Shown one piece after another: positions 1 through 5,379 of a stretch of 36,397 nucleotides of DNA. Below the pieces are notes generated by a model. That model saw only the letters and a list, made by a program, of their open reading frames with translations. It ran no database searches and was not told the DNA's origin. The DNA lies in assembly GCA_029884455.1 (NCBI GenBank), contig JAOUHU010000030.1, forward strand, positions 1 to 36,397, given 5' to 3'. The number at the start of each line of letters is the position of its first letter. The first letter of the stretch is position 1. Both the position numbers and the translations under genes were made by a program. Origin of the DNA: Gammaproteobacteria bacterium (lineage in GTDB: Bacteria > Pseudomonadota > Gammaproteobacteria > Steroidobacterales > Woeseiaceae).

Positions 1-582
1 ATCATGAAATCACATGATGAAAGTAATCATGCGGACACGAAGATTCAGCTGGCACTGATAAGCGGCAAGGACCGCTACAGCGGGGATGGCACCGGTCTCG
101 ATGAATGCTCGGGTATCACATTAGGCACATTTCAGGTTCGCCCAGAGTCGCGTGGCTGTGTTCACGTGAAATCCCGAGACCCGTCGACAGCCCCGCTAAT
201 TGAGCCGAACTACCTCCGCGAGGCTGTTGACAGGAAGTTGACCGTTGCAGGGCTTAGACTTATTCGGGAAGTTGCGGAGCAACCGGATTTAAAGAAGTTC
301 ATTAAGCGCGAGATTTTGCCAGGCACGGAAATATCGAGCGACGCGGCGCTTCTTGAGTATGCGGGTGAAACCGGTCAGACATCGTGGCATCCGATTGGAA
401 CTTGTCGCATGGGTAATGATCCGGGTGCGGTCGTCGACCCGGAGCTTCGTGTCCGCGGAGTCGACGGTCTACGAGTCGCCGATGCTTCGATCATGCCGAC
501 CATGGTTTCAACAAATACCAATGCGCCTTCTATGTTGATTGGGGAGAAGGCGGCCGACCTCATCAAAGATTCCAACAGATAA
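1..582 (+). CDS. GMC oxidoreductase, C-terminal part (5' end outside window)
   Basis: The reading frame is open from the first base, so the ATG at position 4 is probably internal. The 190 or so residues match the C-terminal domain of FAD-dependent GMC alcohol/choline dehydrogenases. A block WHPIGTCRMG carries the active-site His, and TNTNAPSMLIGEKAAD near the end carries the second catalytic Asn. The intervening VDPELRVRGVDGLRVADASIMP is typical of this family. The FAD-binding N-terminal half must lie upstream of the window. The substrate (choline, alcohol or alkyl alcohol) cannot be told from this half. It ends about 210 bases before the first tRNA-like fragment, so it may belong to the flanking chromosome or to another element inserted at the same site. 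Confidence 0.88.
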   Translation: MMKSHDESNHADTKIQLALISGKDRYSGDGTGLDECSGITLGTFQVRPESRGCVHVKSRDPSTAPLIEPNYLREAVDRKLTVAGLRLIREVAEQPDLKKFIKREILPGTEISSDAALLEYAGETGQTSWHPIGTCRMGNDPGAVVDPELRVRGVDGLRVADASIMPTMVSTNTNAPSMLIGEKAADLIKDSNR

Positions 583-793
583 CCACGCAACGGGCCGCCA
601 AGCCAAGGCAGTGCAAGATCAGGCATTCGCGAACAGCAAATTGGCCATGCGGGAATATCGCCGCGAACGACAAACAGACTGTGTGAGAATTGTGTGACTG
701 AGTGCTGCACGGTTGTGATGAGTACTGCAATTGCAATGGACGTACCGCCAGTTAGTATCAATAGTTTCAGTTACTTACAGTCGAAATAGCGTA

Positions 794-838
794 CTCCGAA
801 GGCAGGGGTCACAAGTTCGAATCTTGTCGGGCGCGCCA
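794..838 (+). repeat. tRNA-Arg(CCG) 3'-half fragment, copy 1 (probable att site)
   Basis: The segment begins in the anticodon loop (CTCCGAA, anticodon CCG), continues through the anticodon 3' stem and variable loop, and ends with a complete T-arm and acceptor 3' strand finishing GGGCGCGCCA. No D-arm or 5' acceptor strand lies upstream, so this is not a full tRNA. It matches 3978-4020 at all but two of 43 positions. The two differences, at 814 and 824, form one T-stem base pair (A-T here, G-C there), so pairing is kept. Such fragments are the usual footprint of tyrosine-recombinase integration at tRNA 3' ends; that role is inferred. Confidence 0.75.
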
Positions 839-854
839 ATCTTTTCAAATAGTT

Positions 855-890
855 ACGGCCAATCGGCTTCGCGATTCGGCCGTTTCTATT
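855..890 (+). terminator. hairpin resembling a tRNA transcription terminator
   Basis: ACGGCCAATCG (855-865) pairs with CGATTCGGCCGT (872-883), giving eleven base pairs with one bulged C and a six-base loop. It is followed by TTTCTATT. It sits 16 bases after the tRNA fragment's CCA, where a tRNA terminator would be expected. This suggests the fragment was carried together with its native 3' flank. Confidence 0.5.
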
Positions 891-976
891 GGCCGGTCCA
901 CCGCTGGTCCACCGACGAGCGCACAATTAACGAGTCAGCTGGATTAGAATAGGGCGGCCAACCGCCGAAACGAGCA

Positions 977-1819
977 ATGTCACTCGACGCCAATCACACG
1001 GATCTTGTTATCCAATACGCTCTCCTGCTGGCGGGCGAGGAAGAGGACCAATTCGACCGTCAGCTCGGGCCAATTCACTTAGTTAAGTATGTCTTCTTAG
1101 CCGACCTCGCCTACGCGAAACGGTTCGAGGGAAGCTCATTTACGGGCGCGCGCTGGCGGTTTCACAACTTTGGCCCGTGGGATGCAGAGGTATTCAATCG
1201 AATCGAACCTGCCGCGAATGCGATTCGCGCCCAAGTATTGAAGTTTGACAGCAATTACGGGGACGATGACTGGGTTCGTTATCGTCTACGCGATTCGGAC
1301 AAGTTGAGAGAGTTGGAAAAGCAAATTCCAACACCAATCAAGCTGCTGTTGCCGCGGCACGTGCACAAGTTCCTAGGTGACACTCCGTCACTATTGGACT
1401 TCGTTTACAAGACTGAACCGATGATAATTGCCGCGCCAAAGGAGGACCTTGATTTCTCGATCGTTGCAAAACCCAAGCTAGGCCGTGACGAGCGATCGCA
1501 GGCCCGGTTCAAGAGGTCTACCACGGTTCCGCCCGGTCAGCACGAATCTGACACTGCGCAACTTAAGCATGAGCGGTTATCGAACAAGAAAAAGAAGCGA
1601 TTCCACGAACGCGTCCGTGAGCTGCACGTGAAGCAGGTTGTCAAACCCAAATTGATTAATCCCGTGAAATCGCCGCGGTATGACGACATTTATAAGCAAG
1701 GTGTCGCTTGGCTGGAGGAATTGGCGGGCTCGCCAGAGTTGGAGCCGGGTGAACTTACAGCCGAGTTCTCCAATGACGTGTGGAAGTCGGCTTCGCGGAA
1801 AGGTCAGGATGTACCCTGA
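977..1819 (+). CDS. Panacea (DUF4065/SocA-like) domain protein with basic C-terminal extension
   Basis: Residues about 10-140 resemble the Panacea (DUF4065, SocA-like) fold, the antitoxin/chaperone domain found in many toxin-antitoxin pairs. The visible pattern is GPIHLVKYVFLADLAYAKRF, then FTGARWRFHNFGPWDAEVF, which matches the 'xLxKLLYLADxxH...G..(W/Y)....GPxxxxxY' layout of that family. Residues about 150-280 form a long charged extension rich in Lys/Arg (a KKKKR run near residue 200), not part of the core domain. Codon use is less GC-biased than in the genes beyond 4.3 kb. The stop overlaps an ATG (ATGA at 1816-1821) of a 30-codon ORF. No recognised toxin is adjacent. The start ATG at 977 has only a weak upstream Shine-Dalgarno. 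The domain call rests on pattern memory and needs a profile search. Confidence 0.55.
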   Translation: MSLDANHTDLVIQYALLLAGEEEDQFDRQLGPIHLVKYVFLADLAYAKRFEGSSFTGARWRFHNFGPWDAEVFNRIEPAANAIRAQVLKFDSNYGDDDWVRYRLRDSDKLRELEKQIPTPIKLLLPRHVHKFLGDTPSLLDFVYKTEPMIIAAPKEDLDFSIVAKPKLGRDERSQARFKRSTTVPPGQHESDTAQLKHERLSNKKKKRFHERVRELHVKQVVKPKLINPVKSPRYDDIYKQGVAWLEELAGSPELEPGELTAEFSNDVWKSASRKGQDVP

Positions 1820-1911
1820 TGACTGCGTTCAATCCACCATCGCGAACCCGGAGAAATGGTGGGTCGACAATGATGATGGAAAGCTCCGGCGGGGGGGTTA
1901 ACCCCCGATAA
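1819..1911 (+). CDS. 30-residue ORF overlapping the Panacea gene stop
   Basis: The ATG at 1819 overlaps the preceding TGA (TGATGA), the arrangement expected for translational coupling. The product reads MTAFNPPSRTRR... and ends GGGVNPR at a TAA. Its last codons lie in a perfect 14-bp palindrome GGGGGTTAACCCCC (1893-1906). It could be a truncated second gene of a toxin-antitoxin pair, cut off by a rearrangement, or a chance frame. No family was recognised. Confidence 0.22.
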   Translation: MTAFNPPSRTRRNGGSTMMMESSGGGVNPR

Positions 1912-2314
1912 TACGGACCGTATAGTTAAATGCCAATGTCCGCTTTTGAGTCCGGCCCTTCGTCATTGCCGCAAGGCAGTCACTCGAGCGGCAAGTATTG
2001 GCAGGAGCAGCCGCTCAGCCTAGGCGCAAAGAAAGGGTCAGAAGTTGCCACTCAGACTATTTTCTTCTCAAACGAAAAGCCGCCGTACTAGACTGACTCT
2101 GATCAGTAGAAACCGTGACGCGAGTTCGTATTTCCTAATAGACCGTCTGGCATGTTGATTTGCACGCAATTTCGACTCAAATTTCGGTGCAAATCAACAG
2201 GCCGACAATTGATCGTAGGTCGGGCGCTCGCTACCGAGATCGATCGCGTCTTTGTTACCTTGGATAGCCGTGCTAGAGTTAAGCACAGAAAGGTGTGCCT
2301 AACTGGTTTATCGA
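1912..2314. other. 403-base gene-free stretch inside the island
   Basis: No gene was recognised. The stretch holds an AAAGGGTCAGA motif near 2034 that resembles the start of the GGGGTCAGAGCC palindromes elsewhere in the window, a 13-bp inverted repeat (2153-2199), and the upstream region of the ATPase gene. A 53-codon frame at 1930-2091 has no recognisable features. Confidence 0.5.
2153..2199. repeat. 13-bp perfect inverted repeat, 21-base spacer
   Basis: TGTTGATTTGCAC (2153-2165) and GTGCAAATCAACA (2187-2199) are exact reverse complements. The stretch lies about 115 bases upstream of the DUF4143 ATPase start. It could be an operator, an attenuator hairpin or the footprint of a mobile element. 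No T-run follows, so an intrinsic terminator is unlikely. Confidence 0.7.
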
Positions 2315-3748
2315 ATGAAAGACGTTTCTAATCAACAAGTTACAAATCATCTTAAGCGCTTGAATCCGTGGTGGGACAGTTCCCGGATGGATGACGAGAC
2401 GATGCAACTGCGCGCTCGCGCCTACCTGGCCCCTGTGCTGCAATTGTTGCAGGAGCCGGGCTTGCGCCGCGCCGTAGTGTTGCTGGGGCCGCGTCGGGTC
2501 GGCAAGACTATTCTGATACGGCATCTGATTGCCGACCTGCTGCGCAAAGGTGCCGACGCCCGGCGGATTGCCTATGTGGAAATGGATCACCCGATATTGC
2601 ACGGCCAGTCGCTGGAGGTTCTGGTGCAGCAGATCGAAGTGGCGACACCCGGCGGCGAGGGTCTGCGTTATCTGTTCTTCGATGAGATCCAGTCGCATAA
2701 GGATTGGGAGAAGCACCTCAAGCCGCTGGTCGATCATCGTCCTGAACTGCGCATCCTGGTGTCGGGTTCGGCGGCAGCGGCGCTCAAGCGCCAAAGCACG
2801 GAATCGGGTGCCGGGCGCTTCACCGATTTCCTGCTGCCACCCCTGACTTTCTCTGAGTATCTGGATCTGCGTGAAGAAGAGGCGGCCATCCAGGAAGAGG
2901 CGCCCAACCTTTACAAATTGCACGACATCACCTTGCTGAATCAGCAGTTCGTGGATTACGTAAACTTCGGCGGTTACCCGGAACTCGCTCTGTCGCCAAC
3001 CGTGCGCAGCGATCCGGCCCGGTTCGTCAAGTCGGACATTGTCGACAAGGTGTTGTTACGCGATCTGCCACAGCTGTACGGCATCAAGGATATCCAGGAG
3101 CTCAATTCGCTGTTTACGCTGCTGGCGTTCAATACCGCTGAGGAGGTCTCCTTCGAGCAATTGTCCCAGCGTAGTGGCGTGGGCAAACAGACGATCCAGA
3201 AGTACATCGAGTATCTGGAGGCAGCCTTTCTCATCAAAAGGGTATTCCGGGTGGACCAGGATGGACGTCGTTACAAGCGGGAGCGCAATTTCAAGGTGTA
3301 TCTGACCAATTCGGCCATGTATACGGGACTCTTCGGCGCCAGGCAGCCAGACGAGCCGGAATTCGGGCATCTGGTGGAAACCGCGTTGTTCGCGCAGCGT
3401 TTCCATGAGGGTGCGCATTTGAATTACGCGCGCTGGGGAAATCAGGATTGCGAAGTGGACTTGGTGGAATCATCGCAGGTCCTCAAACCGATCGGCGCTT
3501 TGGAGATAAAGTGGAGTGACAAGTATGTCAACAAGCCACAATCGCTCAAGGGATTAATCAAGTTCATACAAAATAACCGGCTACCGCTGGCTTGGGCGTC
3601 AACGCGCACCCAGTTCGGCAAGGCGAGTATCGAGGGTGCCGAAGTCCGGCAATGGCCGGCCTCCGTGCTGGCATTCCATTACGGTGTCAGCGCCGTGCGT
3701 GGCCGGCTGGCCGACTTTGACGCCCAGGTCCGGGGATTTACAACATGA
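2315..3748 (+). CDS. AAA ATPase with DUF4143 C-terminal domain
   Basis: This is a 477-residue P-loop ATPase of the AAA_14/DUF4143 type. Walker A is GPRRVGKT at residues 58-65, Walker B is YLFFDEIQ with the acidic pair near 123-124, and a sensor-like LVSGSAAAALK follows near 149-158. LLPPLTFSEYL (about 173-183) is characteristic of the family. The C-terminal half (DUF4143) includes an HTH-like stretch (FEQLSQRSGVGKQTIQKYIEYLEAAFLI) and a region near 385-412 (EVDLVES...ALEIKWS) that resembles a PD-(D/E)XK nuclease-type fold. Length is normal for the family and the gene looks intact. The function of such ATPases is generally unknown; they are common accessory-genome genes. It lies alone between the two longer tRNA-Arg fragments and is likely cargo of an integrated element. 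Confidence 0.9.
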   Translation: MKDVSNQQVTNHLKRLNPWWDSSRMDDETMQLRARAYLAPVLQLLQEPGLRRAVVLLGPRRVGKTILIRHLIADLLRKGADARRIAYVEMDHPILHGQSLEVLVQQIEVATPGGEGLRYLFFDEIQSHKDWEKHLKPLVDHRPELRILVSGSAAAALKRQSTESGAGRFTDFLLPPLTFSEYLDLREEEAAIQEEAPNLYKLHDITLLNQQFVDYVNFGGYPELALSPTVRSDPARFVKSDIVDKVLLRDLPQLYGIKDIQELNSLFTLLAFNTAEEVSFEQLSQRSGVGKQTIQKYIEYLEAAFLIKRVFRVDQDGRRYKRERNFKVYLTNSAMYTGLFGARQPDEPEFGHLVETALFAQRFHEGAHLNYARWGNQDCEVDLVESSQVLKPIGALEIKWSDKYVNKPQSLKGLIKFIQNNRLPLAWASTRTQFGKASIEGAEVRQWPASVLAFHYGVSAVRGRLADFDAQVRGFTT

Positions 3749-3807
3749 GCCGTTTCCATCAGCCGTCATCCAAAATTGCTGCAAGTGAGTGTGGCTTGTG
3801 GCGGATC

Positions 3808-3826
3808 GTGTCTCGTTTTGAGACAC
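3808..3826. repeat. 7-bp hairpin
   Basis: GTGTCTC and GAGACAC are exact complements around a GTTTT loop, 59 bases after the ATPase stop. AAAATGG follows rather than a T-run, so it is a weak terminator candidate at best. Confidence 0.4.
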
Positions 3827-3940
3827 AAAATGGTGACCATTTCTGACACGTGCCCGACAGAAACGGTACCAATCGACGACAATAGGGCAGTGCGTCGTAG
3901 GGTATGAAGTGTCCATAAATCTATAGATAACAGGTAGTTA

Positions 3941-3960
3941 CGATTTACGCCGATTTACGC
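3941..3960. repeat. tandem CGATTTACGC x2
   Basis: Two exact adjacent copies of a decamer end 17 bases before the tRNA-Arg fragment. Short direct repeats at this position could be recombinase arm-type sites; this is inference only. Confidence 0.4.
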
Positions 3961-3977
3961 CTAAATCTGATTGTGCC

Positions 3978-4020
3978 CTCCGAAGGCAGGGGTCACAGGT
4001 TCGAATCCTGTCGGGCGCGC
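3978..4020 (+). repeat. tRNA-Arg(CCG) 3'-half fragment, copy 2 (probable att site)
   Basis: The fragment runs from the anticodon loop through the T-arm to GGGCGCGC and stops two bases short of the CCA seen in copy 1, where it abuts the palindrome at 4022. The anticodon stem strand just upstream (TGCC, 3974-3977) can still pair with GGCA, but no D-arm or 5' acceptor precedes it. Together with copy 1 it forms a direct repeat bracketing about 3.1 kb of accessory DNA. Confidence 0.75.
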
Positions 4021-4021
4021 A

Positions 4022-4074
4022 AAATGAGAAAAGGGGTCAGAGCCAAAAACCGGCTCTGACCCCTTTTCTCATTT
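4022..4074. repeat. perfect 23-bp palindromic element with GGGGTCAGAGCC core
   Basis: 4022-4044 and 4052-4074 are exact reverse complements with a seven-base loop (AAAAACC). The core GGGGTCAGAGCC/GGCTCTGACCCC recurs at 19311-19345. Such dispersed palindromes are REP-like. The T-rich arm on either strand would also let it act as a bidirectional terminator. It directly interrupts the end of the tRNA fragment. Confidence 0.8.
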
Positions 4075-4129
4075 GGTGTGTCGCATCAGGATCGAACGTT
4101 GTTCGACAAAACGCGCCAGCGTTGTGGAC

Positions 4130-4175
4130 GCGCGCAGCGCGCCCCGAAGGGGTGAGGATCGGCCTTAGCCGATCC
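4130..4175. repeat. cluster of three small hairpins
   Basis: Three palindromes lie almost back to back: GCGCGC-A-GCGCGC (4130-4142), CCCC-GAA-GGGG (4142-4152) and GGATCGGC-CTTA-GCCGATCC (4156-4175). They sit immediately before the short tRNA fragment. The compact structure resembles a mobile palindromic element inserted within the tRNA T-arm sequence; that origin is inferred. Confidence 0.55.
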
Positions 4176-4180
4176 GAATC

Positions 4181-4199
4181 AATCCTGTCGGGCGCGCCA
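4181..4199 (+). repeat. tRNA-Arg 3'-terminal fragment, copy 3
   Basis: AATCCTGTCGGGCGCGCCA reproduces the T-arm 3' strand and acceptor 3' strand of copies 1 and 2 with the G-C version of the T-stem pair. Only the last 19 bases remain. Confidence 0.65.
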
Positions 4200-4228
4200 A
4201 TTCCCACTGGGTTCATACCAGTCACATC

Positions 4229-4270
4229 GTTTACACCTTGTTCCGAACACATGGTTAACACTTTGTCCGG
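4229..4270. repeat. imperfect tandem repeat, 25-base period
   Basis: GTTTACACCTTGTTCCG (4229-4245) and GTTAACACTTTGTCCGG (4254-4270) match at most positions. They may be the terminal remnant of an insertion sequence, but no transposase is present. Confidence 0.3.
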
Positions 4271-4340
4271 TATAAACGGCGAGGAATCGGGCCGCCGCCG
4301 ACCATGCCCATGCGAACCTTTTGCTGCATGCGACAAGCAG

Positions 4341-5303
4341 TCAGTTGCCGGGTGTGATGACGATGTTGCGGAACTCGATCGGCCCGTGATCGCCCTGCAG
4401 CATCAGCGGCCCGGGCGCGCCCTCGTCGCTGTCGAGTGCGCCACCCGTAATGCCAGGGATCTCGTGGTCGCGGATGATCACGGTGCCGTTCAGCGCGACC
4501 GTCACGCGGCGGCCGACAATGAGTATGTCGCAGGTCTGCCACGCCCCGGCGGGTTTTGCCGCGTCGACTGCCGGTGCGATGAAGCCGTAGATGCCACCGA
4601 GCCGGAGGGGATCGAGCGCCTTGCCGAAATCGTCCTGCACCTGGACTTCGTAGCGGCCGCGCAGGTAGACGCCGCTGTTGCTGCCCGCGGGGTAGCGGAA
4701 TTCGAGCCTGAGCCTGAAGTCGGTGAACTCGGCCTCGCTGATCAGGTCGGCACAGGGCATCGTCGCGGCAAGGATTCCGCCGCTCACTTTCCAGCAACCG
4801 TCATGTTGCTCGTCTCGCAGGCGCCAGCCATCGATGCCCTCGCCGATGAGCGAAACGGGGTCGGCCCATGCGCTGATTTCGCCGCGCCCGAGCGACGGCG
4901 CGCGGACACCGCGCCAGGCGAGTGTCGTGCCGTCTGCCATACGCACGCGACCGGCGAGCGCGCCGTCCTCGAGCCTGCCGGTGAACAGGAGATCGTCCTC
5001 ACCTGCTTCGTACTGCGGGGGAGCGCGGACCGTCAGCGTGCCGTCGTCGTAAGCGACCGCCGCGGCATGTCGCGTGCTGCCGAACTGGCCGACCAGGTCC
5101 GCCATCAGTTGCCACTCGGTGCGCAGCCTGACCTCGAGCCAGGATGGGTAGCTGCCGTCCGGACCCTCGACCGTCAGATCCCAGCGGCCGAGGACGGCGT
5201 CCGCGAATCCGGGCGCCGGCCTGTCCTGGGCGCCCGCGGCGAACGACAGCGCGATCGTTGCGATCGCAACCAGGCTGCCGGAACCCTGCGCATGTCGGAC
5301 CAT
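4341..5303 (-). CDS. exported DUF1080 (3-keto-disaccharide hydrolase family) protein
   Basis: A 320-residue protein with a hydrophobic N-terminal signal peptide (LVAIATIALSFAAGAQ). The C-terminal half (about 125-320) is a DUF1080 lectin-like beta-sandwich: GWRLRD, DFRLRLEFRYPAGSNSGVYLRGRYEVQVQD, GAWQTCDILIVGRRVTVALNG, and GPLMLQGDHGPIEFRNIVI close to the end. The N-terminal half is a second beta-rich segment without a name I can assign. Characterised DUF1080 proteins cleave 3-keto glycosides produced by FAD glucoside 3-dehydrogenases. Divergent, 76 bp away, is exactly such a dehydrogenase system, so a periplasmic oxidise-then-cleave role is a reasonable inference. Substrate is unknown. Confidence 0.85.
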   Translation of the reverse strand: MVRHAQGSGSLVAIATIALSFAAGAQDRPAPGFADAVLGRWDLTVEGPDGSYPSWLEVRLRTEWQLMADLVGQFGSTRHAAAVAYDDGTLTVRAPPQYEAGEDDLLFTGRLEDGALAGRVRMADGTTLAWRGVRAPSLGRGEISAWADPVSLIGEGIDGWRLRDEQHDGCWKVSGGILAATMPCADLISEAEFTDFRLRLEFRYPAGSNSGVYLRGRYEVQVQDDFGKALDPLRLGGIYGFIAPAVDAAKPAGAWQTCDILIVGRRVTVALNGTVIIRDHEIPGITGGALDSDEGAPGPLMLQGDHGPIEFRNIVITPGN

Positions 5304-5310
5304 GCCGCGA

Positions 5311-5319
5311 TGTTACAAT
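5311..5319 (+). promoter_or_regulatory. extended -10 promoter element for the GMC dehydrogenase operon
   Basis: TGTTACAAT is an extended -10 (TG-N-TACAAT) 61 bases upstream of the dehydrogenase ATG. The -35 position falls on the start region of the divergent DUF1080 gene and is a poor match, which an extended -10 can tolerate. A prediction by eye. Confidence 0.4.
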
Positions 5320-5379
5320 GGCGCCGCGTGGCACGCGACTGCACGCCCGCAAAACGAACAACAAGAACCGGGGATTGCC

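Larger units (their letters stand above)
583..976. other. intergenic stretch with tRNA fragment and hairpin
   Basis: This stretch holds no convincing gene. It contains the tRNA-Arg 3'-half fragment at 794-838 and a hairpin at 855-883, listed separately. Short open frames here are out-of-frame readings of the tRNA fragment. Confidence 0.6.
3749..4340. other. gene-free repeat-rich boundary of the tRNA-Arg island
   Basis: About 590 bases without a supported gene. In order it holds a small hairpin (3808-3826), a tandem decamer (3941-3960), a tRNA-Arg fragment (3978-4020), a 23-bp palindrome (4022-4074), three adjacent hairpins (4130-4175), a short tRNA fragment (4181-4199) and an imperfect tandem repeat (4229-4270). 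Long open frames across it are readings of these repeats. Confidence 0.75.

Noticed and set aside
794..838. Functional tRNA gene
   Set aside because: Only the 3' half is present; no D-arm or 5' acceptor strand can be found upstream.
1930..2091. 53-codon open frame
   Set aside because: No ribosome-binding site, no recognised family and no overlap with a neighbour; treated as chance.
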